This document shows, piece after piece, positions 1 to 11,840 of a stretch of DNA of 64,000 bases. Position 1 is the stretch's first letter; every line of letters begins with the position of its first letter. The stretch spans positions 496,001 through 560,000 of the forward strand of contig BGZK01000003.1 in assembly GCA_005406025.1 (NCBI GenBank). Direction: 5' to 3'. The notes below the pieces were generated by a model. That model was not told the origin of the DNA. It saw nothing but the letters and a program-made list of their open reading frames with translations, and searched no databases. A program made the position numbers and the translations under genes. This stretch comes from Eumeta japonica. Lineage: Eukaryota; Arthropoda; Insecta; Lepidoptera; Psychidae.

Positions 1-1459
1 AAGAAAAATTGGAACAGACGGACGCGGACGGATTACACGTACTCCCGAACCAGATTGAAAACCGCCGTTATCGACTGTAAGACCGCGATCATCTAAAAGG
101 GGCGAGTGTGCAATCGCACCCCAAAATGCATGTGTGCATGCTCTATAATTATATCCCGCTGGGGGCAAGTGTGCCGTAGGTCTGTATAGAAATAATGTGA
201 ATAAGTGCCTTGCACACTGCTCATAATTGCTATAATTTGCCTTGCAATTTTATATCTATGCAATAGTAATGGCCAATAGCCCTATATGTGCGTCTCCGTA
301 AACACACATGATTGCAGGCGTTACAAGATAATGACGTCAAATAATACACATGTATAACTTGTGCTTGTTGATTGACTTAATGTCCTTTTTTAACTTAATA
401 ATAATAATATTTCACAACCACGTGTATACATATAAAAAAATAAACAAATGAACTCTGACACTAAATAGAACTACTCCGAAAATTCAATATTATGGATTCA
501 ATATTACCAAAAAACATATGAAACTATGAAAAACACAAATTCAAGTCAAGATCTTTCCAATGCTACCAAATTTAACTATAATAGCCCATATTATCACAAG
601 AAAAAATATTTCTTATTATCTTAATTATATAGATGAATTGTCTAATCTCCATTAGAGTTTGTAAAATAATCATTCATACCGTATAGTTTTTGTAATTCAT
701 TATATCAATAAATGGTCAACTTATTGTATCACCTTGTCGTAGATCAGCAATATAACAACCACCTTTTTTCACAAACCCCGATAGCATTAGGTGTAACGAT
801 GATACGAATCGGGTAACTCTTTATTGCCACCCGCAACTATCTAGAGGAAGGGTTTGCATAAATATCCACAAGAATTCTCCAACGTTTATCACCACGAACA
901 GGAAGCTAGTTACTTAAACGGCTTTTTATCTGCGAAATGAACGTAACCTTTGTCGGGCCACCAGTAAATGGGCTCTGACCTGCATCAGATAACTTGACAT
1001 AACGCACAAAAAAAAAAAAACGTAACGCTTTTCCGAGTTCGCGTGGACCTTTCCAACTTCGGCGAAAGGGTGTCTTATCGGGTATCTCTAGCATTACAGT
1101 TAAAGTAATTTATGTGTGTTTAAATGTCTTTTTTGTAACTTTACAAGTATTGTATTCGGGAACTTTTTTTGGTCTAGACTTGAGAATACGTTTTTCAGGT
1201 ACTGATCCACTGCTGAAGTGTTTTAATTAAAACTTTCTAGTTTTACAGTTATTTAGTTGAACCTTTTTCCTTTTAGTTACTTTAGTATTTAGGTATACGG
1301 AATAGATACCTATCTAACATATATAAATACAAAAATTACGTGCATCCATTGGCGTAAAAGTGTTTTTAAATCATTATCAATGTAATTAATTAGGTAACTG
1401 TAAATTGTATCGTTGTTATTTATCAGTTAGTACAATTTAATGAGACATCTATATTTTAT
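1..1459. other. AT-rich non-coding stretch
   Basis: No convincing exon or recognisable repeat is visible. The only longer frame (906-1094, minus) is interrupted by an A-run and has no splice context or coding character. A perfect CRE palindrome at 332-339 is listed separately. The sequence is probably intergenic or intronic. Confidence 0.6.
332..339. promoter_or_regulatory. CRE-like palindrome
   Basis: A perfect TGACGTCA octamer, the CREB/ATF consensus, sits in AT-rich sequence with no promoter-like context. A second perfect copy lies in the promoter-like segment at 2987-2994. Alone it may be chance. Confidence 0.25.
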
Positions 1460-1590
1460 TATACGAATCGGTCGCGGTCACGGGTCGCGACCCCGAACCG
1501 TTCATGGCGAGCGATACTGCAAGCGATATACGAGAACCGATTGAATTATTTATGCGGGCCTCACCTGTGATCGCCCGTTTCTATCACTCC
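1460..1590. promoter_or_regulatory. GC-rich island with small inverted repeat
   Basis: CpG-containing segment in AT-rich surroundings. GGTCGCG (from 1470) and CGCGACC (ending 1492) form a 7-bp inverted repeat around a 9-base spacer, a possible dimer binding site. It carries no ORF. A regulatory role is inferred from composition only. Confidence 0.3.
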
Positions 1591-2980
1591 CGACTGCCGA
1601 TTTCTTGAAAACTATACAAATACCTACAGATGTGCCGATTTAAAACCGCACTTACGGTTTATAACAACTAGAAATTGTATATATGTGTCTACTGTTAATA
1701 TATTTTGTAAATTTCGAAAGTAAAAACTCACAAAAACCTTGTTATAACTGTATTAAAAGCAATTATAAATGCCATTCAAAATGCTTTGGATTTATGTTAA
1801 ATTTTGAACAATAATTTTAGTGCATACAATGTGTTGTATCCATCGAAAAGTATATTCATGAAAATAGTTGAGGGTAATATAACGTGTAAATATATATATA
1901 GCACATTATTTGCACATCTTTGGTCTCCAATATGGAATATTTGTTTATTCTGTATTTGTTTGTTTACTTAATCACGAAAATTGTTCAGAACAAATTACGA
2001 TTGTGTTATGTTTCTAGTTGTGGACAGCTTAATTAATCTAGAAAAAAAATTGGACTTGTGCCATTACACTGTGGTATTAACTATTGCTCGTACAAAAAGT
2101 ACTGCACAACCTGCTATCTGGTACCGTATGTTTGACTCTCGCTGTCTATCCTTTCCTGAAGCTAATGTATTATTTACCATGCTCGCATGTAATTTTAGAC
2201 TAATTTGAGATAAGAACAGAAATTTATACCGGGAGCGAAGTCGGGACAGCGCTTGGGTAAAAATTATATAGTTAATATATTCGCAACTTTTTACCTTTAA
2301 GAGATTACCTGAATTAACCGCGAGCAATAACTAGTTGGTGATACTCAAAAGCATACTCAAATACATACACTTTAGAAATATTCTTTACAAATATACAAAA
2401 TTATGTTACATTAAACTACTGAAGACAAAACCCATTTCAAGTTAAACTTTAATTGAAAAACACCGTGATAAAAAGAAACAAACAAAAGTATCTCAATCAT
2501 ATTGTTCATTAGAATTTATTTTACGCTTTTTGCTTTGGAAAGATGGGCATTGTTAAAAAAATTTGATGGCCCACAAAATAAAGGTTATTTGCTATTCAGA
2601 AAAGCTGGAGAGCGGAGCCCGCGGCCGCGACCCTCGATCAATCTGAGTGTAGAAAACTTGACATTTATTTTCCTGTTATTCGCACGTGCCTTTTCCAAAA
2701 TGTTTTTTTTCCCTTCTATCGGGAACAGATTTAAATCATGCGCGGTCCGCCTTTAAGGAAAATGGTTACGAGAATAAACTTATGGGAAAAAATAGTTCGG
2801 CTGACACCTAATATGGTGAATTAGCATTAAATTGTGGTGAGACGTGTGTACTTGCCAAAATTTAAAAATAAATTTCGTAATATAAATATTATTTAGAAGT
2901 ATGATATTTTAAATATCGACGTAGTTTGCACGTAGTTTATTTTTGAAGTGAAAATTCCTTACGCACATTAGAGTGATTTC
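1591..2980. other. AT-rich non-coding stretch
   Basis: Frames of up to 87 codons overlap each other on both strands here and none has splice signals or coding-like codon use. A short G+C patch at 2610-2640 (GCGGCCGCG) has no further structure. Confidence 0.55.
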
Positions 2981-3150
2981 GTGCTATGACGTCAGAGTGA
3001 AACGCTCGAGTGACACGGTCGGGTCCGCTCGGCTCTTTTCGGCTCGGCCCAGCGAGCCCCCGTGTTCCACGCGTTCATACAGCCGATTGCAGCTGATCGC
3101 GACTGTTTTAGATGCGCGCGGTCGTTATTCACTGTAAAAATGAAGAATGC
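2981..3150 (+). promoter_or_regulatory. Candidate promoter with CRE, upstream of the coding-like exon
   Basis: An abrupt CpG-rich segment begins with a perfect CRE (TGACGTCA, 2987-2994), continues through GC-rich sequence (3010-3070) and ends near 3130, about 200 bases before the splice acceptor at 3355. CREs close to the start are typical of activity-inducible and developmental promoters. There is no clear TATA box at a fixed distance, so this would be a CpG-type promoter. A short first exon would have to be joined to 3356 across a small intron; the donor is not obvious. The promoter call is inferred from composition, motif and position. Confidence 0.45.
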
Positions 3151-3355
3151 ATGTAAAATACATGCAATAAATAGAATGTAGTGGCGAAACTGTCGATTAT
3201 ATCAGTGGTTTCTAATTATTAAGCGAATACGGTGTATCACAAGTCAACAGTAAATTGATAATTAGTACATATATGACTAAACATTACTGCAATCTTTTAT
3301 GCAATATTTTTTTTATTAAAATCGATCCCAATGCCTATAACTCATTTTATTGCAG

Positions 3356-3526
3356 CTGACAATGGATTTGCTTTTGGATAGTGGCATTAATTCATCTCAA
3401 ATAGAGAATTACGACAAAAATTTACTTTCTCCTGCGTACGTGGAAAAAGAAGGTTATGTGCGTGGGACAGGGCCGGAATGTACGAGAGATCATCGTGATA
3501 AAAACAACCAACAAACATTGTCCCGG
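3356..3526 (+). CDS. Candidate 5' coding exon (N-terminus of an unrecognised protein)
   Basis: The exon follows a good acceptor (pyrimidine-rich tract ending TTATTGCAG at 3355). The ATG at 3362 has A at -3 and G at +4, a strong Kozak context. Fifty-five codons run to CGG at 3526, followed by GTTAGT, an acceptable but not ideal donor; without splicing the frame stops at 3536-3538 after three more codons. The peptide starts MDLLLDSGINSSQ, is acidic and Ser/Asn-rich at first and charged towards the end (CTRDHRDKNNQQTLSR), with no signal peptide or membrane segment. That composition suits the disordered N-terminus of a nuclear regulatory protein, but I do not recognise the family. The CRE-bearing CpG island just upstream and the recursive splice site 54 kb downstream on the same strand support a first coding exon before a giant intron. 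It could also be a fortuitous frame. Confidence 0.45.
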
Positions 3527-3539
3527 GTTAGTAATTAAA

Positions 3540-4435
3540 TTGTTTTCTCATTTTGGTTTTCGTTTTTAATAATAATTGGTCATAAAAAGAATCTTATAAC
3601 CTTCAATTAATAATACAATAATTTACTTTGTTTTTCGTTTTTTTTTAAATCCTGAACTAATAGAGTTTAGGATTTGCATATTTTTCCAAAGAAGTTTCAC
3701 TTCTCATCGTGTGTCCAACACGCACTGTTTTTTTTCGTTTCGTAGATGTACAATATATAGGCATATGAAAATAGTTAATGTACTTTAGCGAGAATTTATT
3801 ATATTACAAGATACGTTTCAACAAATTGATACAAATATTTCATAAACTGCCTTCATGCGTATGTGCCAATAAAATATTGTATTACTCCGAACTACATGTG
3901 ATAATCAAAATGAAATGTTACTAGCATTTCGTTTATAATATAGATAGGTTAGCGTATAAACATCAATTTAATATGTATATATATATATGATGTAAGACCT
4001 GTTATATTTATGAGCATGGTATTACTACATTTTTTTTGTACTTTTTTTCTAATCAGCAAAATATATATATTCAATTTCGCTACCTTGTTTCAAAAGGGTA
4101 AGAGTAAGTACTTTAAAAAATATATTTCAAAACGTATGGATTCACATTTGAAGCGTATTCAAAAGAGTTCCGTTTGCTTTATTTAACTTATGTAAAATAA
4201 ACATGTCATCGTTTTAACTCTTCAGAGGCGTACAATTTCGATATACATGTATTGCTACTTTCAAAATCAAGCTTGAGTTATAGCTTTAGTTCGATACGTT
4301 AAAGTTTCCTACACGTGTCGAACAAATAAATACGCACATACAGATCCAACTTCATCCATTCCATTTCTATGTTTTTAAACATAAAAAGCGAAGTAGTATT
4401 ATCCCTTTAACGATTTCTGAATCCTTACAATTTAC
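3540..4435. other. AT-rich sequence, putative start of the long intron
   Basis: Homopolymer runs and short AT dinucleotide stretches (for example around 3975-3990). No exon or recognised repeat is visible. Confidence 0.5.
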
Positions 4436-4680
4436 GTCGAGGAAGGTTCGTTATTAAAGCGCGAGTCCATCTAGTGTTATTTATCGACGAGATGTGTAAG
4501 GGTGAAGGGCGAAGACGCACGCGACCACGTCGGGGCGCAGATCGCCGGCGATCCCTTGATCGATGTCGCGACGGGCCGCCGCCGATTGCTTCGATAAGCT
4601 TCGTCCGCCGCGGAAACTGTTGGTCGACGTTGTCAGTACACCGTTTTCCATTTAATATTGTCACTCGACGAATAGTCCGC
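4436..4680. promoter_or_regulatory. CpG-rich island
   Basis: CpG-dense block (GCGACCACGTCGGGGCG, GATCGCCGGCGATCC, GGGCCGCCGCCG) in AT-rich sequence. Overlapping frames on both strands encode only Arg-rich low-complexity peptides, the usual by-product of CpG-rich DNA, so it is not called coding. A regulatory element is inferred. Confidence 0.35.
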
Positions 4681-5774
4681 TTTTATTTGGTCGGTTATTA
4701 CTTCAAGGTGTTCATTCGTTATATAGATTGAGTCTTCTGGTCCCGAGCTTTTTTTGTGATAACTTCAGAATCTAGTCAAACACTGAGAGTGTTAATGATT
4801 TTGGTTTTTGCGAGTGCAAATAGAAAGGAATTTAAAAAAAAAGGGTCTTTAATGTGTAATAGATATTAACACTGATAACATTATGGATTTCGATGCAATG
4901 CGTAGGTAATGTATGGGGCATTAAAATGACAAGATTCCTTTATTTTTTAATAATCTAATTAGTTATTAATTTTACAACTCAAATATTTAGTGTGTTCCTA
5001 GTTAAGCTTGTATTTTTCCCAAAAAAAAAATGCACGTAATATTTTCTAATATACATTGTTTCCGAATATTAAGCGAATATTGTATTGAGTAACTGTAAAA
5101 AAGAAAATGAAAATACTAAATTATATTTTACACAAGGTTAGTGCTAATTAAAAATGTTAATTAAAATTGTAATAAGTTTCTTCGCTGAAGAATTAAAGAA
5201 AAAATCCTTTGAGGTCCATGTTGTGTTCTAAAAATTTCTTTTTAGGGATTATTTCTATTAAAACTGTATTATAATAATTTGAGCTTTCAACGTTGAATCG
5301 TCGTTCATTAAAGGGCTATTACAAATAGACACACATTATAACAATTCTCAAGTTTCGGCAAGAATCTCGAACATAATTTTTTTTTCTTAATTATTTTGTA
5401 ATAAAGAACGCTCTTATAGCAAACGTAAAGTTTTCATTTGTTTTTTTAAATAACGGTTTTTGCAGAATCCAAATATTCCAACATCACCCTGCCACTAATT
5501 TTCGAAACTAGTAAAGGATACAAATCCACTCCATATACAACAAATATATATGCAATAAAAAACATTTTTACATAATTAAAGAAATACATTTAATAATACA
5601 AGGAATATATGTGTTATCTAAAAAATTAACTAAAAGTGCTGTCTGTATTGGTACGAACACAGAGATTACAACAACCACTGATGTCAACTCATCAATTGCC
5701 TAGAATTAACAACCGCGCGGCGTAGTACATATTTTATACTTAATATTTTTACTCACAACAGAATTAAACTGTTT
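4681..5774. other. AT-rich non-coding stretch
   Basis: Nothing recognisable apart from homopolymer runs. A CAG acceptor-like site at about 5464 opens into a frame that stops after about ten codons, so no exon is called. Confidence 0.5.
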
Positions 5775-5818
5775 CAACAAGTACTTCGTTTCAAATTTGC
5801 GAAACAGAGTACTTGTTG
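5775..5818. repeat. Compact 18-bp-stem hairpin
   Basis: CAACAAGTACTTCGTTTC and its near reverse complement (two mismatches) flank an 8-base loop. The pairing does not extend outwards. It is too short for an insect pre-miRNA and has no visible target duplication; a regulatory palindrome or element remnant is possible. Confidence 0.6.
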
Positions 5819-6570
5819 GATTGAGTAGTCCTAAATCCTTGGACATCGGCCCAAGTTGAAGGTTTTAATGTTTTTCCCTTTTTGAGTATTACCGTTACGC
5901 TGTTCGTGGCCACTCGTTAACATTATGAGGTTCATTAGTCATGGATATACATGATACTATTATTCAGGGTACCTCCCTTGATATGCTGATCTTTCTGGTC
6001 TTCATCCTTTTTGTTGTTGACGTAAATCTAAGTTTTGCAATTTATTTGTGCTAATATTTATTTATACGAATTGTGTTTGATTTGAGATGTTATATCCAAT
6101 ATTAGTATTTTCTTCATGTCCATGTTTTCAATTTGCCTATATTAAATCGGAATAAGTTCATGTAAATAATAATTTTGATTGTTTCATATCAAAACAAAAT
6201 CGAAATATTGATGAAATCTCGTGCAAAGGTTCGCTCGTGAAAGCTTCTTTTGTACCGAGATTATTAAATTTACTTAATTTATATTCCTGGAATTTGGAGC
6301 ATTTTATTTCCGAGTAGTTAATCGAAGTGAATCGTACATCACATTTTATATTTTCAAAATAATAGATCATAAAATAAATGAAATAAACATTCCGCGTGTT
6401 GTGTATTTGTTGTTCTACTTGTTCGCTTTCTCTTCCGTAATATCCCTTAATAACGTCTAGTCTTATCACTGAAATATAATAGTAATGTTATCTACGCTAG
6501 TATTTTTGCTATTATTATTACTGTGGAAAATATATAATTTGAAAGAAGCTCAATTTTCTATGTATATCCA
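5819..6570. other. AT-rich non-coding stretch
   Basis: A 103-codon frame on the minus strand (6158-6469) is low in complexity, rich in Ile, Tyr and Phe, and has no splice signals. I see no gene. Confidence 0.5.
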
Positions 6571-7095
6571 ACATATACCCGGGTGAGGCCGCAATCGTAA
6601 ACGCAAGACCCTTATCGATATAACGGAAAACGATGAGCATCACCTCGGTGAGAAAAGCGCATTTCGTATTAGAGAGAGGATTCCGAAGTTACATCGTCCG
6701 CTAAAGGCTTTAATCTAACAGATGAAAGCGGCTTACATGAGAAGTTTCATTACTCGGGATATTCGCTTGATCTGTATAAGTTTTGAGTACAACAAAGGAA
6801 CGCATTGAATAGAAGTTGGGCGTATTGCGAGCGGGCGGTTACGGGCGCGCACGCCGCCCAGGACGCGCACCTCCGTATCGGAAGCGAGATAGCCTCGTGC
6901 TTCATTGAATCCTCGATCACTCGGACGTTACGAAGGCATCGGCCGAATAAACTGGAGCAGTTTCTCGAGAGGGTACGCCGTAATCATAATTCTATTTTTG
7001 GGACTCTACAGCTCTATTGACTGGCGGATCTTTGTCTTTTTTTTCTTCATCGTGCCACGTAATCCTCAATCGAACGTCGATACGATTCCTCTATA
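6571..7095. promoter_or_regulatory. CpG-rich island with DRE motif
   Basis: A half-kilobase block of higher G+C without a persistent ORF. It contains a perfect DRE core (TATCGATA, 6613-6620), the insect DREF-site consensus, and the near-palindrome CACCTCGGTGAG (6641-6652). The densest CpG part is 6830-6900. It is probably an enhancer or a minor promoter; no TATA box is seen. Confidence 0.4.
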
Positions 7096-7469
7096 AACAG
7101 AAAGAAATATTCTCTTATATGATTCTCCCGATAGCTCATAGAAAAAACATTATACTGGAATACATATATAACGAAGTGGTTTTGAAATAAAATCAATAGT
7201 GCAGGATTGAAGTAGTATAAAGTTGATTACGATAGAGACTTAAGTAATGAAAAAATGTATATAGATAACTCAATCTCATCCAGACATATATTTTAATATT
7301 CTTCTAAATGTATATGTATATATGTACAACAAACAAACTGTAAATATTATCTCCAAGACAAAATCTAATTGAAACTATTTCCTTAATCAGATATTTTTGT
7401 AATCATTGTAATGTTTTATGATTTTGTAATATATCCACTTGATAAACTTTTGAATTCATTCAAATCATA

Positions 7470-7680
7470 CGCAAAATAGACCATCCAGTTTTATTTAGGA
7501 AAACGTTCAAAATGCGGTCAGCCTTCCGGGCAGCGTGCGCCGGGAGCGGGTGCGTCTGGTACGAACGTCTCGCTATTACCATTTCTATCTTCGACCGCTG
7601 TCGATATCTCTTGCAAGTCGAAGCGGATGTGACGCGTCTGCTAAAGCAAGTACTCGTTTTACCCACTTGAACGCTCAACT
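7470..7680. promoter_or_regulatory. Moderately GC-rich island
   Basis: CpG-containing block (GCAGCGTGCGCCGGGAGCGG) with short frames on both strands and no splice signals. The flanks (7096-7469 and 7681-7899) are AT-rich and unremarkable. The regulatory call rests on composition alone. Confidence 0.25.
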
Positions 7681-7899
7681 AGTATGCTTTCAAAATTTAA
7701 CGGCTACCAATTCGCAAACCCTTTGTATCGGGACATAGAGCGCAGTTGTGTAGATACATTCCACCTAATAAGTAAAATCTTAGTTTATTTACGATTGTTA
7801 AATACGCAAATAAATAGTATACTGTGTGCGAAGATCGAAACGTATAGGGGACATGTTTTCAATTTTTCATTTTTTTTCTTTATTGTAGTAGATCGAGAA

Positions 7900-8110
7900 G
7901 CAAAAGAGCATGCCACCCACCAAAAAGCAGGTAGTCACTGTCGCCCATGGACATTCGCAACCCCAAAAGGGTCACCAATGCGTTACTGGTCTCTTGGGTA
8001 GTAATAAGATATTTGATGAATAGGGTAGTGGGCTGATGAATGGGGATCGGGTGGGGTGATGGAGAGGAGAATGGAATACCGGAGCTCTTACTCACTGGAC
8101 AAAACGAAAC
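7900..8110 (+). repeat. Fragment of a dispersed lepidopteran repeat
   Basis: The segment GTCGCCCATGGACATTCGCA followed by a Pro/Asn-coding-like stretch and GCGTTACTGG matches a repeat I know from many lepidopteran genomes (consensus roughly CCGCCCATGGACA...CAACACCAGAGG...GCGTTGCCGGCC). The rest is diverged. The match is from memory, not from a search. An acceptor-like TTTATTGTAG at 7888 directly precedes it, but the following frame is repeat-derived. Confidence 0.45.
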
Positions 8111-8695
8111 GGAGGAAGCTGTTACTTGTCGTCTGTATTCTGTAGAATGTGGGATTTAACTTGTATAGTCGACGCATTTTGTGTTGTAGCCAAGTTATAC
8201 GCAGTATAGCTCTACCACAATCAAATTATTAAAAAGTCATTTTTGGTTTAGCAGTGTACGGGGTCGTGTTGTTTTGATGGACGACGGTTATTCCACAGCG
8301 TATACAACTGTTAAAATATGAATCAACATTCGCTGTTCTCTGGTTGTCAAAAACAAAATTGCTATGTGACGTCCTAAATTTCTGCAATAAATATTAACAG
8401 CATTATCACTCGAGCTAGCTTTACTTTCGTCGGCAAATCAGAACAAGCGAACACCATAACTACAACATTGTCCTTGTCATTTTTGGTATACGATTTTCAA
8501 ATATAGTTTGAAATAAGAGTACAATCCTAACTCTTTACAGTACTTATGTTATTTCTGTATACTTTTAATTTGTTTTTACATTTGAACACGCTGGAATATG
8601 TTTTTATCTATCGACATTTGCGCAATAGATTCAACGTGATTAAGTCGCCGACTACCAGTTAGGTCAGGTTAGGCCGTATGCGAAAAGGTGCGTTT
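8111..8695. other. Non-coding stretch
   Basis: AT-rich with scattered CpGs and no ORF of note. A 15-base run of three TTAGG-like units (8659-8673; the middle one is TCAGG) resembles the insect telomere repeat but is too short to call. Confidence 0.45.
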
Positions 8696-8703
8696 ATCTA
8701 GAT

Positions 8704-8915
8704 CAGGTATGGGCAACTTTTAACATGTTGTGGGACAAACTTTAGTGTGCAAATACGTTCGCGGTCCGCGTTCAAAAGTAGGTGCATTTTAAAGTAGTGT
8801 TCATAGTTTTTAGCGATAGATGTCAGACATGAAATTTTTCCAAATGTCTCGCGGGCCGGATCAAATCTTACAGCGAGCCGAATGCGGCCCGCGGACCGGC
8901 TGTTGTCCACATATG
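8704..8915. mobile_element. hAT-type MITE with intact 8-bp target duplication
   Basis: The 212-bp element has imperfect 14-bp terminal inverted repeats (CAGGTATGGGCAAC at the left; CATATGTGGACAAC reading in from the right; 10 of 14 match). It is flanked by a perfect 8-bp direct repeat ATCTAGAT (8696-8703 and 8916-8923), the target-site length of hAT transposons. Its interior has the GCGGGCCGGATC and GCGGCCCGCGGACCGG motifs seen in many animal hAT elements whose ends start CAGGGGTGGGCAAC. There is no transposase, so it was mobilised in trans. The 78-codon minus-strand frame across it is fortuitous. The intact duplication suggests a single undisturbed insertion. Confidence 0.85.
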
Positions 8916-8923
8916 ATCTAGAT

Positions 8924-10059
8924 GGTCGGCGCATTATATATGGATCGAATGGGTTAATTATGGCTATTGACTTTTTCTGTTACGTTCAAAATTTCTCCGA
9001 CATTATCACGACGTTTATATACGGCTAACGATTGCCTTCCGACATGGTGTTATCATTTGGTTACACCGCTTTGTTTGCTGTCGTTCTTGGCTTCCTTACA
9101 TTGTTATGCGAAATTTTTCGCCTATATGGACAAATCGAATAAAGAATGCACTCCGATGTTTAAACCGATAATATTGTACTTAATTCGTTGACATTTTTCA
9201 ACTAGACGAATTAGCTGCCTTATCAAAATCTATATCGTTTTCGATTACCTCTGTCACTGGTGTCCTTTACGAGGCTTGCTTTGGACATGCGCACGTCTAC
9301 GTATGAATTCTTGATTTGGCCATGTAAATAGCGGGTGCGTCTTGCGAGGGTGGCTGCGCCCGATACGAACATTTGCATATTTCTATTTAAACGGTCGACC
9401 GATGTCAGTCATCGTCTGTCTGAAAGGGCGCGGTGCGTATGCTAGAGTGATTGTTGGAAACGGGACCGGCTCGCTGGTCCATCCACTTACCTCTTCATAT
9501 TACCCACTCAGAAGACGCTCGAATAGTGAAGGAAAATCGTCCAAATGTACGTTGGACTCGTGTATCACACCATTATTATGTTATGCGCATTAACTAAAAA
9601 AATAATAATGTAGTTTTTTCATTCAGTTCGGGCTCCATAGCGCAAGGCCGATTCATAGTTAGCCAGTTTTTATTATTCGTAATTCTTTTTTTAGAGTATG
9701 ATAGACATTCTCGCACTTCTTAAAAAATGAGAATTCTTAAAGATTTTGAACTTAGACTTAGATATTTATTTATGATATTAAATATTAATTTATCCTACAT
9801 TTGAACAAAAAAGAGCCAACCTTGAGTGTCTTAGCCCATTCTTTGCAGGGTCAATCACTATTTGGAATGGATGCTATTATCAATGCCAAAAAAAATACAT
9901 TAATGACGTATTTCAAGTGTAATTCTATTACCTACGAGATAAAGACAGTATTGATTTTATTTGAAGGAACAACAACGTTGGAAAGAAAAAAAAAGAAAAA
10001 CCTTTACATAACTTTCTGTTCATAGCGCGCTTGCCTCATTAATAAACACAGAGAAATTA
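8924..10059. other. Mixed-composition non-coding stretch
   Basis: 8950-9590 is somewhat richer in CpG and may hold regulatory sequence or an old decayed repeat (for example around 9330-9480); 9601-10059 is AT-rich. Plus-strand frames of 74-83 codons have no homology I recognise and no exon-like borders. Confidence 0.4.
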
Positions 10060-10229
10060 AGAACGGGACCCGGGTCGAAACCGAGTGTAGAATTGAAATT
10101 CGAATTTAGATCGCATATCGGGACCAGAATTGAAAACAGGGACGAAATTGGAATCTAAATCTTTCAATATTAAAAGAATAACGAACACATTTTATGTCCA
10201 CGCGGGCGAAGCTGCGAGTGGAAAGCTAG
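10060..10229 (-). mobile_element. Helitron-like (LEP1-type) piece with hexamer array
   Basis: The right end, TCCACGCGGGCGAAGCTGCG leading to CTAG at 10226-10229, is the reverse complement of the CTAGCT...CGCAGCTTCGCCCGCGTGGA terminus of the non-autonomous lepidopteran Helitrons known as LEP1. To its left (about 10062-10150) lies a degenerate GGAAYC-type hexamer array. The same join occurs at 14.1, 35.2-35.7 and 56.9-57.0 kb. No Rep/helicase coding is present. Confidence 0.6.
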
Positions 10230-11459
10230 TATTATATAAATAACTACGTATAGGCTTTCAGCTTTAAGAACTTTCGTCTACAGTTTGTGAGTTTTGCGTT
10301 TAAGTTATTGCTCATTTTATTTGAAACTGTATCAATTCATAAAACCAATGTTACAAAGAAAATTACTCACTATAATTAAGTATGTGAATTTCTTGAACAT
10401 ATATCACAAGATTCCACCAACTATATAGCTACACATCGATGCAGCAGCAGTATCGATTATTTAATTGTATAAACGCCGGAACCCTTTCGGCTAATCGGAT
10501 CGAAGTTGGCCGTCCGCTCCGCGTGCGGCGGTGCCGCGGGCGCTTGCAAACATCAACTCAAGTTTATTCCGGAACTCTCCTTCGAGATTTCTCACCAAAA
10601 CCTCCCTAGCCCCGTTGACTTGTTTCTAATTCGCAATAAACAAGAGAACTCCTTACGCTATTGTTATAGTGTTCTGACTACCATTCCTAACTGGCAGTTA
10701 GGTACTGTTATTTTCATTTGTTTTGCATCTCTATAATTCAGCAAATGTATAAGTTTTGCCTCATTGAATTGTTGCCGTGCAAGGTTTTAATTACTCCACC
10801 GCTGAGATATATAACCTACAGTCTCTTTATTTCCTAGTTACATAAATTAAAATATATTGATTTCGAAAATAGCTGCGAAAAAATTGAAAATAACTTTAAA
10901 AATCTGTATAAATCTGTTAAATATATTAAGACAGATTAGTACAGGATACATATCGTATTATAATTTTGGTTATATTTAATTTCGTTTCTTATTCTTCATT
11001 GGAAATAATGAGTGAACCAATAATTGACGTAAATTTGCCACTTATATCTTTTAATGGATATAGTAGTCGTTTTAAGCCTACAATTGTTTAATTCACAGAA
11101 TCCTAAATGAAATTTTGGTATTAAATAAACATTTAAAATGTTCCTGTTTCTTATCGTCTGGGGATTCACGAATTTTTTTATTCGTTTATACAGTGAGGGA
11201 AGAGAATAAGTAGGCTTGTTTACGTGCCTAAGACTTAAATGCTCCCTAATGCTTTATTAGTCCCTAAAAGTAATCCTAATGGACAGATAGATAATGACAA
11301 AGTGATTCTATACAAATTCTTCTTTTTAGTTAAGAGCTCAAGAAACGTAGTGTTTCAATCGTACTGAAAAGCTAAAATTACATTTGATTTACATTTACTT
11401 CTATGTTTTCTATGTTGAGATTTCTAAAAAAAAATAGGTTTCAATCATTGAACGAGTCT
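10230..11459. other. Mostly AT-rich non-coding stretch
   Basis: It contains a short CpG-rich patch at 10,490-10,640 (GCTCCGCGTGCGGCGGTGCC). The rest shows no exon, repeat or structure I recognise. Confidence 0.45.
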
Positions 11460-11840
11460 TACAGCAAAACTCGAGTTCATTCGTACAAATTGACGAGCCA
11501 ATCACTGCAGGTGGTGTCGTGTCGTAACGCGAGTCGTGTGTTGTAGTAACTTAACGCCACCGGTGGACGTCCTTTGAATTGCAGATTACGGCCGCGACGT
11601 GGGGATTTTATTCCGCGAACCTGTCAATCGACGCGACACGCCCATGAATATATTGTTCCCGACGCGCGGGGACTGATCGCCCGATCGCATACGGCCCGAT
11701 AGATAAATCGCTTCGATAGGAGCCGATGGATAAATCTTGTTATAGGAATTGCATTTCGGCGACTGTTCATATGAGAAAAAAACTAATTTATTACATTTGT
11801 AAGTTTTAGTCGATACGTCTACGTGCGCTTTTGGCATAGA
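11460..11840. promoter_or_regulatory. CpG-rich island with palindromic site
   Basis: The GC-richer block includes the 10-bp palindrome CCACCGGTGG and CpG-dense sequence at 11,580-11,700. A minus-strand frame of 83 codons has no coding character. Candidate enhancer by composition. Confidence 0.35.

Noticed and set aside
8659..8673. TTAGG-TCAGG-TTAGG, resembling interstitial telomere repeat
   Set aside because: Only three units with one mismatch; expected by chance in a window this size.
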